A DNA stretch of 64,000 nt from Tetrapyrgos nigripes (GCA_013368315.1 JAACJM010000030.1:372001-436000), one strand, 5' to 3'; positions 46,233-57,612 are shown, counted from the stretch's first letter. The notes: generated by a model not told the origin, from the sequence alone. A program made the numbers and translations.

Positions 46233-47823
46233 ATGGCAGAAAATCCTCCCATCAACGTCAGCCTCATTCTCGGACCTCTGGTGGTTGCTGCTTTGGTCAA
46301 CACTCTTCTCACTGGGATCTGTTTTGTCCAGTTCCTCGAGTATTATGATTCCAGAATCAAAGATGGACCTACCATTATGTGCGTACTCCAGATTTGTGCA
46401 ATTCAATCAAACGGCTCAAAACCGTCCTGCAGCAGCCTGGTCATATGGGTCGCCGTTGTCGACACGTTCTCTTCTTGTACGTTTTCATCCTTGCTATGGC
46501 ACTACGCCGTAGATAGTTTCGAGAACAAAATTGGTCTCCTTTCGACTCCTTGGCAGTACAACACAATTCCTATCTTCACCACGCTGTGAGTATTCCAGAC
46601 ACTGGCAATTCATGTGGAAAAGCCAACTCATGGCAATGTACGCGTCTGTTACTAGCATTTCCGTCCCGGTCCAATTCTTCCTCGCCTGGCGTATTCGTAT
46701 TTTCTCCAAATCATTCGTCCTCTTCGTCGTCATCTGCACTCTTTCCCTGGCCCAAGGGGGATTAGCTTTTGCATGTACCATCGGCGGATTTCTCGCACCG
46801 AATGTAGAAGCCAATGTTAGACTGATCCCTCTTGGAGACAGCTGGCTCGCTATCGCCGTGGCTTGCGATGCATCTATCACTGCGGTACTCTCATACTATT
46901 TGTGGAAGAGCAGGACCGGGATGAAAGGCGAGTATTTGTTCTGTGTTGAGATCCTTTAGCTGAAGACTGACGGTACCGGTGGCGCCGTGACGTTGAAAAT
47001 GAAATAACCATCAATTAGCCAGCGACACTGTCATTTCCAAGCTCATTCGTACATCAATAGAAACTGCATTGCCTGTGACCATCTTTTGCATTTGTGTTTT
47101 AGCCTTTCTAGTCAGTGTTATTGATTAATTTCGCGAAACCAAAGCTTGAGGCTCACCCAAGTCATTGTAGACCACCATGCCCAGGTCAAACCTGCAAATG
47201 ATATTCGGATTGCCCCTGGGCCGATTGTACACGTAAGTCTTCAGACTATCGCAATTCGCAAGGATGATCATTTCTGACAGCAATCTCTTCCGACAGAAAC
47301 ACCCTCATGACGGTAATCGCCAATTGATCTGTATTTACAATTAGAGGCCTCTGACCAGTTTTGAACGCACAGACTCTCAACACTCGTTCCGTCCTTCGTC
47401 GACAAATGCGGCCTAGGACTCTACCGACCCTTGGACAACTGTTCAGTGAGTCAGGACAGAATAACTTCAGTTCGGTGAGTCACAGTTGCATACCTCAACA
47501 ATCGGGCTCGACTTACTTGATTGCACAACCTCTTCTCATCATGATCACTCCCGACGGTACAACCTTGTCCGGATCACTTTCGGGTTCCCCAACACCGTGA
47601 CGGTTTGCAATTGCTGCATTGGCACTAGCAGGACGATCGCCACCCAGTCCAATCCGTGGGACCCTCCAACTCTATCCAAGTTAACGTGATCTCGACCACT
47701 GCGATGGATGATTCGAGTATCGGAGGAAAAAAGGTCAAAAGATCGCGGAGTGATATAACAGATTCGCATGGTGAACAAGAGTCGTACTGGCAGAATTCAA
47801 AAGGCAATCTTGAGACCCTGTGA
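46233..47823 (+). CDS. DUF6534 seven-TM membrane protein, paralogue B (345 aa)
   Basis: Exons: 46233-46378, 46433-46585, 46656-46927, 47019-47110, 47171-47232, 47297-47312, 47373-47474 and 47629-47823; total 1038 nt, the same length as copy A after one codon lost in exon 4 and one gained in exon 7. Membrane segments and the GLPLGRLYTNTLMTTLNTR motif are kept. The donor after exon 3 is GC instead of GT (46928-46929, GCGAGT), a rare but functional class. All frames are open, so both copies look functional. Differences cluster in the hydrophilic tail (RSVLRRQMRPRTL against RSILQQQMRPWTV). Confidence 0.85.
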
Positions 47824-47893
47824 GCCTACCCACCGAAAGACAAAAAGACGAATAAACAAATAAACACTCACCACAAATTCACCATCCACCGCC

Positions 47894-48540
47894 TAGGGCT
47901 ACGCACCGTCCCAGTATCCATACGGTTATACGGGTACCGTATAGAAATACGACCCTGTATCGTATGGGACATTTTTGGAAGAAAAATACGGGTTTGTACG
48001 GTACGGGTGTAGCCCGTACATGACCGTATCCTTTACGCCCATCTTACAGGTTTGTACGGTGTACGGGTCGGCCAGACCTCGGCTATGATATTCTGCTGAA
48101 CTCCTCACCTTTGATGTGTTCTCTGTAGTCTAAAAATTTGTAATAGTGATTATATCCTTCTGATTTTGTACCTGGATATTATGTTTGAGCGAAATCCGCA
48201 CAATAAGGACACTATGGGGCATTTGACCATATCCCAACTACAGTATTTCACCACAAAAACCACTTAGATGAGCAATGTATGAGTTATGTTGGATTTATAA
48301 ATTCTTGAATGACCAAATCTATAGGAATACACATTAAAAAAATGACTGTCTCTTGACATTTTGTACCTAGAAGACCCAGTATCCCGTAAAATACTGTTGT
48401 ACCCCCATACCTGTACCTGTACCAGTAACATACAAAGCTCAGAATCAACCCATATGATTATGGGGACAGGTGCACTGTACCAGTATGGACCCAGTAAAAA
48501 ATACAGGTGTACCAGTAATACTGTATGGTGTGTAGCCCTA
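47894..48540. mobile_element. hAT-like MITE with 8-bp target duplication
   Basis: The 647-bp element has terminal inverted repeats TAGGGCTACGCACC (left) and TAGGGCTACACACC (read inward from the right). It is flanked by CCACCGCC (47886-47893) and CCACTGCC (48541-48548), an 8-bp duplication with one mismatch. Copy A of the segmental duplication shows the uninterrupted site (CCACCGTCCGATTAAAC, near 44344). It has no coding capacity. Internal palindromes such as TATACGGGTACCGTATA occur near the left end. Confidence 0.85.
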
Positions 48541-48923
48541 CCACTGCCTGATTAAACTCTACTGTTCTCATATTGCCTATGAGGATCGTGACGTAGTCAT
48601 AGTCGTATTCCAAGCCCATTCCCATCCCAGAGCCTGATCTTATTCCTATTCCTAATCCTGACCCCAACCTTGAGGTTGGGTCTATCAGATATCCCTATCA
48701 CCATTGTCATCTTTGTTGATACCCTTGTCCAATTCTTGAGTTGGGGTTGAGAAGGTCCAGCTCCAGGCATCTTCCTCTGTGTCTGTATCTGTGCCTGTGT
48801 TCCCAATTCCCTCCCATTCCCAATTGCACTGTTCCCATACCCATCTCTATACACCTCCACACTCACACCTACTGCCATTGGTCCTCCTCTTGAGAATTGA
48901 GACATGTGTCTGAGTTGGATGGT

Positions 48924-48977
48924 GTTAAACTGAACAACCACTACTCCAACGTTGGAGTAGTGGTTGTTCAGTTTAAC
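48924..48977. repeat. Perfect 54-bp palindrome
   Basis: Two exact 27-bp arms meet without a spacer at 48950/48951; the centre reads CTCCAACGTTGGAG and the ends GTTAAAC..GTTTAAC. It lies exactly at the right limit of segmental duplication copy B. Confidence 0.97.
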
Positions 48978-50898
48978 ATAAAGTAAACCTGACTGAAAAT
49001 GGTCAGTGCTTACCCCTCTATGACCTTTGACATTCGGCCAGTGGTATGGCAGGTAAACACCTGGCCATGCACCTCATCATTTTGCACACTTCTAATTGAT
49101 GTAGTGCGAGCTCACTATATATGCAATCGAACCTATGAATTGTCTAGCTTGTCCACTAGAATGTCTCACAAACAGGTATCTTTTAAGATGAAAGCTTTCA
49201 TTTAGTTTAATCTCAAGAGTTCTACCATAAACACAGTTGATGACATGCTGGTCGAAGCACACTTGGACATTACTATCCTTCATTTGGGTGCAGTCACTAT
49301 GCAAAACAGTTCATTTACCAGATTTCTGACTTCGTTTTGCTACTCTGATGAGAGATATCTCATCTGGACTGTGGTTGATGATGCGTTCAACATGTAATTA
49401 CAATCCCTGACTCCTACTAATACTCAACAATTACCTATGAACAGCATATGGACTTGGAGGCTTGACAGACCCTAGTAAACTACTATACAGTACTTTGCTA
49501 ATTGTGTGGCTGACTATAAAAGTGCACTTCGATTACTTTATCATACAACAACCACTTGTAACTGCCTTTGTACAGATACAGTGCAATGGCAATATGAGTA
49601 TTGTTCCTGTGGAAAGCAGTGGTCTACAGTTCATTTTCAGTGGGAGGTGTCATATCCCTTGAGCTGCTTAATTTTGTCTTCTCAGTGCTCAATTTTTACA
49701 TACCAAACAATCCACTTGTCATATTGTGGGGTACCTTGCAGAGGTGTGTTCGTATAGTCACTTGTTGTATTGTGTGGTACCTTGTGGAGGTGTACTAAGT
49801 CTTCTTTGATTCTGAGCCAGTTTTGTTTTCACCTTTGTCTTGTCCTTAGTTTGTCTTCAGAGGTAGCTGCACCTATTCAAGCAGTGTATTACCATCCATT
49901 TCTGCCCATCCCCAGTTTTGTTTCATGTATTTGTTGGCATATCACCACAGGGCACCCATATATCCTCTCTCCATCATCTATAATCTTCCTACCCACATTC
50001 TACCTATCTCCTACCACATACTGATCCTCCCCGTCACCTACCTTTTACATCCTTTTACCCTTTATCCCCCATCCGAACTAGTCTTCACCCAGTCAAAGTG
50101 CTACTCCATCTTGTCTTGACCTCAATTATACTTCTTTTGCTTCTTCTTTGAAGATTTGGTTCATCTAGATCTACTGTGAGAGCTTTAGTGTCTCCCTACC
50201 CCTGAACTATACACCTTGTCTTGAGTGGAAGGTAGTTGTTGATTGAGTCATTCACCTTTGGCCCCATGCTCAGTGTCTCATAACTGGAGCCCACACCTGA
50301 GGGGTAACAGTAGATCTTAATTTACCTCTGGTAGTCCTTTTACCAGTTAAACAAAGAATTTTCATTGTCCAGACAAAGTACTATTTCACTAGACTAGTTC
50401 AAAATTTCTACCCAAGTCTTCAGCTCTGAGGTTGCTTCTATCCTAGCACCTAACTGCTTAGACATTGACAGAGTTATCAGTCTTGTTTGCTTCTACAAGA
50501 ATAAGATACAGCAGATCAAACAAGAAGATCATTTAGAACACCAACACTGTCTAGATATCCTTGAGGGACTGGTCTATTTACAAATAACATCCCTTCTTCA
50601 GACATCAGACTATTTCTATGAAAGAGACTTCGTCTACTCGAAGGTCTAAATGTTCTACCTCCTCTGCTATCTTGTATCCACTTCACTGAACGACAGTGTA
50701 CTCCATCGAACCCATCTACACTGTCAGAAGAAGAGAGCGATCCTTTTGACACACAAAACAAAGTTGAACCCTCAGCATCACCTTTGAGTTTGCTTCCCCA
50801 ATCTCTGGTATCTGAAACACACAGATCAGTACCACCACATTTCCCACAAGCTAATACACACTCACCATCACCATCACCATCACCCAAACCTTCAATCA
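48978..50898. other. Non-coding region with LTR-like pyrimidine-rich sequence
   Basis: No gene is supported. From about 49900 to 50300 the sequence is pyrimidine-rich with CATATATCCTCTC and a (CCTAC)-rich tract, resembling a fungal LTR/leader region upstream of the gag remnant at 50901. No matching second LTR is present, so this is not proven. Confidence 0.35.
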
Positions 50899-53698
50899 CC
50901 ATGTCTTCCCATCCAATCACAATGCCTATCCCCAAAGCCAATGGAGCAAGCCAAGGATGCTGAATCAGTCAACAAATACTTCTCATTGTTGGAGACCTTG
51001 CTAGAACGAGGCAAGGTTACTGATGATGTCATGAAAAAGTATTGGCTGTTTGCTTACCTGGACTGCTCAGTCAAGTTCATCTGGGAGGAGCAAAAGAAGA
51101 AGAGACTAGGTGAAGAGGTGGATCTGACATATGAGAAGGTGAAGGAACATATCCTAAGCTTCTTCCTGGGTATCAAAACCTTAAACAAGGGATCAGTGGG
51201 TCATTTGAAAGAAGAGTTGAAGTATTACCATGATGTTAATTGCATCAGCATCTTTGAGGAGGTGTGTCTTGGTAACCTGTTGATGATATTTGAAGGTTAT
51301 CAAGGTAAGCTTGCCAAGGATGCAGTGACAAATAGAGAGTTAGCCAGTATATTCCTGGACTGTCTTACTGATTCATTCTGCAACTGAGTACTCAAGTGCA
51401 TGTCACAAGAAGGAAAGGAGCAGTCAATCAAAGAGACCAGGGAGTTTAATCAAGAAGATCCTTATGCAGCAGCTGAAAAGCTGGCTAGTCGACATAAAGG
51501 TCAAACTGTGATTGCAGTAGGATGCACAGTCAAAGAAGTGCCAAGATCTGAGTATGCTGCTGCAGCTGTGTCTTTGAGTGCAGATATGAAAGTCATCAAA
51601 CAAGAGGTCCAAGATTTGATGAGCCTGGTGAAGGAGAACCAGGCTGAGTTGAAGACCATGGACCAGAACAATGTGAAGATAGCCAAGCAGTATGAAGCTG
51701 AGCTAGCTACCACCTGCAGGGACATAGATGTGAAGTTCTTTAGCTTTAAGATTGAGAGCAAGAAAGATTTGAGCAAGAAGTTTGACAAGCAAGCAAAGAT
51801 GATTACGCACCAAATAGCTCAGATGTTGCCTTCGTCTAGCCAGAATAGTCAACCTCCTCAACCTCAGATGTTTATGGGGCACTCAACACAGTTTGTTCAG
51901 CTGACATACCAAGCACCACCTGTGATGTATGGGAGTTAGCAGTTTGCTCAGCAAGGAAGGATGAATCAGCCCATGCCTGGTCTCCAAACAAGTATGACTC
52001 CTCCTACACTTCCACAAGCATTCACACCTAGGAGTGAACAGTTCAGGGGAGATTGCTACTTCTGTGGTAGTCCAGGTCATCCCATGGTCAAAGATAAGAT
52101 AATAACTTGTCAAGATTTGATAACATACATCGCAGCTGGAAAGTGTGTATTTAGAAATGGAAGAGTCTATTTCAGAGATGGTAACCTCACACCTTTTGGC
52201 CCAGACAGTTCAAACATGAGCATGAAGGACTGGATTGACAGGGTAAATGGGTCAGTCATAAAGGCCCAAGCGATCCACCAGTCGAGCTACTACCCTTATC
52301 AAGTGCTGGTCCAGTGCAGAGGCGAATATGAAAAAGAAGAAATGATGGAGCACCTGGCACATAAGGAGCAAGAGATTGACCAATTGCATTGTCAGCTCAC
52401 AGTGGTTGCCCAGACAAATGTTGGAGGTGTACCTGTAGTTTTGACTATGGTCTATATGCAGCAATATCCCTATCATCCCAATATGTTCATTCCCCAAAAT
52501 GCAGATGAAGTCGAGTTGGTGGTGCCCAGTCTCCCAAACTCAGGAAACTGAATAGCCTGATGACAACAGACTCCTGGAGCTCTGCAGTCAGTGCTTCAGG
52601 GATGTTGACTGAGGGTGGTTACCTTCCAAGACCAAGATTTCCAACAACAACAGGAGATTTCAAAAATGATAAAAATAGATTTGAACAAAATGTGGTGAGT
52701 ACTAGAGGCAGTGAGGGAGGTGGTCAAGCTGGAACAAAGAAAGCTTCAGCTGTGATTGGGCTCCCTCAAAGTAAAAAGCATACTGTTACCTGGAAGCTGT
52801 ACGTCGAAGTGCCTAGAATGCCTAGTTGCATGCCAGTTGCTCCATTTCAAGGGGGTGAAGGATGCCATGACCTTAGAAAGGCCTCAACAACCTTCGTTTA
52901 GGCCAGGTTCCACTTTGATTGAGAAAAATGGGGGGAAATACGTTCAATTTGCTGATCCACCAGCTAGTACTCAAGCTTGAGAGGGTCAGAGTACCCCAGA
53001 GTGAAGAGATTTTGTGCTGGCTTACTGGACAAAGGCAGGAATTGAGGATGAAACTATAGCTGACAAGCTTGTGGATAAGATCCTCTCAGCTGAGATTAAC
53101 ACCACTGTGAATGACCTAATGGCTGTGTCTAAACCAGTGCGTGAAGCTGTATGCAAAAAAAGATTATACAAAAGAGAGTGCCTTCAGAGAAAACGAATGA
53201 GCATGTACTCTAGTTGACTAGATTTCAATTATGAGCATTGAGGAAGTATCCTCTGAAGTTCCTAGTCAAGAAGTGGATCATAAATCACCCACTTGAATGA
53301 TGATTTGAACAGGTGTAATTGAAAGGTGACCAGATACTTCACTTGGCAGTATATGGGATCTGGACAAATTGCCTTATCAGGAACTGCCACCAGAACTGCC
53401 AGTAGTACTTGAGGCAAACACATTGTCCATTCTATCGCTCCCAGCAGTCATCCTGAGCCAGTGTAAGATCCAAATCGAAGGTCATGAAGATCCAGAAAAA
53501 GATGCATGTTTCAGTATATGGAAGAGATCTGGTACTACAGTACCTGGAGTTGCTGAAAGAGGGAGGGATTGATGAAACAACAGAGACTTTAGTCAAAGAC
53601 AAGAGTCTTCCTTTAGCTGATTCACTTGATGCTGGTCAAGAAGACAATGAAGGTAATTTGATTGATCAAGATCTCTACAGAATCTACTATAAATAAAA
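50899..53698 (+). pseudogene. Decayed Ty3/gypsy gag-protease region (third lineage)
   Basis: The start MSSHPITMPIPKANGAS at 50901 is typical of gag leaders in one agaric gypsy lineage, but the frame stops after about 20 codons, and part of the following domain seems deleted. The next frame (50941-51387) has the Gag core helices. Then come 51400-51939 with coiled-coil-like repeats and a Gln/Pro-rich end, and 51961-52551 with a zinc-knuckle-like CYFCGSPGHPMVKDKIITC. Region 53014-53217 resembles the GIEDETIADKLVDKIL..INTTVNDLMAVSKPVRE linker of these polyproteins. No protease active site, RT or integrase is recognisable. Each frame is broken by stops between these blocks. Confidence 0.7.
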
Positions 53699-54327
53699 GT
53701 TATAAGATTGCAAAGAGGACGTGGATTTTTCCCACAGCTAGCTCAGCATTGAGCAAGGTTTCAAAATGTCGAGCTGTGTTGATGAGAGTTTTGTCGATGT
53801 TGATAACCTTGGGAAGTCCCGAGAACAACTCACCCAAAATTAGTAAGTACGACAGGTTCCCACATACCTCACACATCCAACGATGACTGGCAGATGGTCG
53901 GATGGTATCCGTCGGTTGGGTGCACCTCCAGAGGCCCATCTGCCATCCAAATCTGAGGCCTCATCAGTGGATAGACGCCGGATCATCCGATCCGCTAGGA
54001 GCCCTAATGATAGTGGCCATGAGTGTGTCATAGACCGTATCTGTAAGTACCTCTGAGTTGAAAACAATGATCTGGTAATGAGAACAAGCCTGAAGAGTAT
54101 GTCCAAAACAGTCCCTTGGGTGTGAAACTGCTGGGCAGTCACGAATACTATAGTATCACAGGAATGTATACAGAATGTTATGTGGTATGTAATGTGGAAT
54201 AGACTTGCAACAGAAATAGAGAATCAAAGAAATACCAATGGTACTATGAATAGGGCTTGAAAAATATCTGGACTGAAGTACAAGTACAAGTATCTACAGT
54301 TTATATATCCTACATATGAGTTGTAAT
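53699..54327. other. Non-coding gap
   Basis: No gene or repeat is supported in this stretch. Confidence 0.35.
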
Positions 54328-54508
54328 GAGTCAAAATAGAGGAATGAATCATAATAAAGAAATGAGTCAGAAATGAGAAATGAGTCAGAAAGGATAATGA
54401 GTCAATATGACTCATGAGGACATGAGGAAGCACATGTGTTGAACATGTGTTCAAAGAGGAGAATGTCTGGAAAAATAAAGGATAGGGGGTGGCAAAATGC
54501 ATGACTCA
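54328..54508. promoter_or_regulatory. Cluster of six TGA(C/G)TCA motifs
   Basis: TGAGTCA occurs at 54328, 54363, 54381 and 54398, and TGACTCA at 54408 and 54502. This is the core site of Gcn4/AP-1-type bZIP factors. The cluster lies just 3' of a minus-strand gene, so a regulatory role is uncertain. Local duplication of an AATGAGTCAGAAA unit explains part of it. Confidence 0.45.
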
Positions 54509-55487
54509 TGACAGAGTGATGAAAACATCATTGTCATTGTCGGCAGGGGTAGCAGTGATAGTTTGCATGATGAATGGACCCGGATAGTAGTGATTACCTT
54601 TGTAAACATGGGTGTAGTCAATCAAGCAACATCCAGTCGCTGGTACAGCTGTGCCAGAGTTATGTGAGCTCCGGTGCTCCTGGGTGAGTTCAGCCAATAG
54701 CAGTCTGGTGTCTTGTATGGACCAAAGATTGAGAAGAGCATCAGTGGCTTGCTGACACATCTGGCCATGCAACACGTGGATCATGGTGGCAAGCTGGTCA
54801 CTGGGGATGGCACTGACATTGTTGGCACCAAAGCCAGGCAGAGCAGCCTCAGTGTAAGCTTCCATGGCACTGGTCAGGACATACAAGTCCTCCTTGCTCA
54901 TTTAAGAATTTTGACTGTGATTGCAGATTGTTTAGTCACTAGACTTTAGATTATAGTGAGGGGGACGTACCAGCCATGGTGGTGAGCTCATCAGCTGTGC
55001 TACCATGGATCTTCTCCTCCAAATGAGCAACCTTTCCAGCAGGGCTCTCAGCATCAACACTAATTGAACACTTAAGAGTGCCTTGGATGAAGGAAGTTGC
55101 AGAAGCTTGAGCCTGTAAAAGATGTGAAGATTAGTTTTGATTTGAAATAGATATGGATGATCTACTTGGGCAAGCTGTTTGAGAGAAGGGCCTGTGGGTG
55201 CCTTGGCCTTTCCCTTGCTGTTGTCAGCAACCTGGAGGAAAGGACAGTCAGAACTACAGGCAGAAGCGAGATGCGTTCCATTTAAAGCTTACAGGTTCTT
55301 CCTTAACCTATTCAGCAGGGGGGAGCTCTGGACTGGGAACGTTTCTAGAAAGATGATTGCAGTGAATAAGATAAAAAGTTGGGATGGAACTGAGGCATAC
55401 CTTGGACTTTTTGGCCTTATACTTGCCCTCAGTGACAGCTTGGGACACGGGGATCTCCTGGATGTCCTCAGCTGATGGAGCATGCAT
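54506..55487 (-). CDS. Uncharacterised small gene next to an LTR
   Basis: Minus-strand exons: 55487-55401 (MHAPSAEDIQEIPVSQAVTE onward, 29 codons), 55231-55166 (22 codons, VADNSKGKAKAPTGPSLKQL onward), 55112-54971 (SATSFIQGTLKCSISVDAES, then HLEEKIHGSTADELTTMA), and 54901-54506 (EDLYVLTSAMEAYTEAALPG to FITLS). The first three exons join in phase with good splice sites; the last junction does not close in my reading, so there is either a frameshift or a missed splice site. The protein is Ala/Ser/Thr-rich with no membrane segment and is not recognised. The ATG lies only 10 bp from the LTR at 55498, so the original promoter has probably been displaced. Confidence 0.5.
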
Positions 55488-55497
55488 AGAGCTGAAG

Positions 55498-55995
55498 TGT
55501 CACGAACTGCTACAGTTCTTTGCCCTCCTTCCTCTTTTACTTCATTATTGAACCCTTTCTCTGATCATTCGTCCATTGCATTTCCTCGATAAACCCTATA
55601 TTACTGACCTTGAACCTTATAAAACCTGTCAAACTCTATAATAACCATCAATCAATCTTCCTATCTTCTTATCTTTCTTATCTCTTATCCATTCTTTCTA
55701 TCCTTGATCTGATCTTCCTATCTTTCTTAACCATATGGCACTATTCTATTTTTACTTACTTTTTCTCATCCCTTCACATTTCTCATATATACCTAAGATA
55801 TCTTGTAACTGATTCCCCAGTTCGTTCACTTCATCTCCGCTCCATACTACTACTACACAGTGTAGAGCCTAGTCAGCTTACTCGTTTCTCTTCCTCTCTA
55901 TATCTCATCTACATATCTCTCAATCTATCTGCTTTGTATCTGCTCTCTTAGTATGTGACTTGGGTGGTTATCTGAGTGTATCGACAACCTTGACA
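55498..55995 (+). repeat. Partial relative of the chromovirus: LTR plus start of internal region
   Basis: It begins TGTCACGAACTGCT and ends CGACAACCTTGACA, matching the chromovirus LTRs over about 498 bp with considerable divergence. AGTTCGTTCA is kept at 55819-55828. The internal sequence CTTGAACGAACTCCCATAC follows directly, so this is a 5' LTR whose element is lost after about 56030, not a solo LTR. Confidence 0.8.
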
Positions 55996-55997
55996 CT

Positions 55998-56007
55998 TGA
56001 ACGAACT
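55998..56007 (+). promoter_or_regulatory. Primer-binding site of the partial element
   Basis: TGAACGAACT sits two bases after the LTR and is again the exact complement of the AGTTCGTTCA in its own LTR, although the LTR as a whole has diverged. Confidence 0.6.
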
Positions 56008-56029
56008 CCCATACACCCACCTTATTCTC

Positions 56030-56751
56030 AAATATCCCTTCCCTCTTCTATTCTCATTCCATCTATACTGCAAGTGTCGCCTTCCCTCATTGCAATTCGA
56101 TTTCGTATCAATTGCTAGCAGACACTACTTCAAGTAGACTGCATACCCATGTCAAGGCTCACAAGTATTTGTTGTGTTTTGTATCTTCTTATGGAATAGG
56201 TGGCCAAGATAAAGCAGGAAAATCTTCAAAATTGTGCAACTGTAGTTAACTAGCCAAAAACAAGCTCAAAATACCCCATTTTAGGTGTAGTCAAAAAAAA
56301 TTTTTAGCCAGACCTTGACCCCTCCCTCCCCCCCTACCTTCTGTGCCAGATATGCAGCCCGCCTCTCCCTTGGACATATAGAACAACTGCAGCTTTTTTA
56401 TTTGCAAAGTATTCTAGAGTATTATATACTATTATTGCTAGCTTGGAATTCTGGAGATAATTTCATTGGTACACCAGTTCCAATGCCATCATACAACCAT
56501 TCCAGCTGGGCACCATCATATGGCTCTTCTCGGACTGAGGTTGGACTGAGGAGATTTTGTTCAAGATTTTGATGCTGAGAAGAGCTGGGAGAGAGAGAAA
56601 GAGCAGCGAAGCACTGCCTTTAGGGAAAGATTATTAGGAGGGATGATGAAAGATAACAAAGAGATGTTTTGTAGAGTAGATTAGGGCATTCGAAAAAGAT
56701 AGAAGACGTTGCTGGAAGAGGAGACCTCAAGATATGACCGCGTTGTGGTGT
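56030..56751. other. Non-coding gap
   Basis: No supported gene or repeat beyond the truncated LTR element. Confidence 0.35.
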
Positions 56752-56753
56752 TA

Positions 56754-56885
56754 CAGTAGCTGCGAAATTTGATGCGGGGGTCTTCTCTCATATTTCCTGA
56801 CCCATCCCGAAGCAAGAAGTAAGCCAGAAATCAGCCCGGAGCTAAATTCCAAAAAAGGAAGCTGCATCAATTTTCGCAGCTACTG
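56754..56885. mobile_element. 132-bp MITE with TA target duplication (Tc1/mariner-like)
   Basis: The arms start CAGTAGCTGCGAAATTTGAT on the left and the near-complement (one mismatch over 22 bp) on the right. TA flanks both sides. There is no coding capacity. The TA duplication and CAGT start fit the Tc1/mariner superfamily. Confidence 0.75.
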
Positions 56886-57021
56886 TATAAGACGATGACG
56901 TGATTATTTGCCTACAGCCTGGCTACAAAGCTGGAGACAAACAAATAACATAGGTATAAACGGGTAAAATTGGAAGGAAGAACGGAAATAACCGGGGTGA
57001 CAATTAGACATAGCCACACGC

Positions 57022-57066
57022 AGAAACGCAGTGTAAAGAACTCAGCCTCATTCTTCGGCCTCGGAG
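57022..57066 (+). repeat. Dispersed repeat, partner of 45497-45543
   Basis: This is an inverted copy of the block within segmental duplication copy B, with AGTGTAAAGAACTCAG and TCATTCTTCGGCCTCG conserved. Confidence 0.55.
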
Positions 57067-57256
57067 TCGTAATGTTGACTGATAGAGTCACGCGCTCTCG
57101 AGCGCTCCAAGTCTGATCATGTCTAGGGCTCCCTCAGCGCTCGAACCTTGAAATAGATCAGTGCAAGGCTCTGCAAGCAGCTCTGAGTCAGGCTCTTCTA
57201 CCATACAACTACATATTATACTTATCATTAGTACGCCATGAATTTGAGTTTTGAAT

Positions 57257-57612
57257 GCATATCCCAACATCCCATTTGGCCACATGGTCAACGTACGTGA
57301 CGTGACGTTGCTCGGACTCATGTTGCTGCTCTAGCTGTTCCTTCCATTCCGGAACGCAACAAGAGGCTCATCGTTGCCTATGGGACGCTTACCTGAAAGG
57401 CTCCTGCGGAGCTTATCAGTAAGAAGCGTCCCGAACTAGCTGATAGGATTCCACGAGAGAATGCAGAGATTGTACCCCAATCTGATGCGCCATTGGATAC
57501 GACGTTTGGGAAGGAGGTTTTAGGGATGGAGACGTATATTAATTGGGGGGAGACGATGGTGGAGGTTGTGGATGTGCTTGTGGAGCATGAAAAACAGAAT
57601 TGGATGGAAGAG
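57257..57612 (+). pseudogene. Fragment of the SDR reductase gene
   Basis: The sequence is similar to the last exon of the reductase at 35484-36794. It has AYPNIPFGHMVNVRDV, then after a frameshift near 57305 HVAALAVPSIPERNKRLIVA, then a TGA at 57394-57396 where the intact gene has Trp, then KEVLGMETYINWGETMVEVV to the end. Only the C-terminal third is present, on the opposite strand, some 21 kb away. With both a frameshift and a stop it is non-functional. Confidence 0.85.

Larger units (their letters stand above)
45100..48923 (+). repeat. Segmental duplication, copy B
   Basis: This copy repeats 41745-44507 but is longer because of insertions at about 45225-45440 and 45493-45845, the MITE at 47894-48540, and about 240 bp extra near 48630-48870. 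Homology to copy A stops at about 48923, where a perfect palindrome begins. Confidence 0.85.

Noticed and set aside
51501..51788. Minus-strand 95-aa frame
   Set aside because: It is antisense to the decayed gag coiled-coil region on the plus strand.
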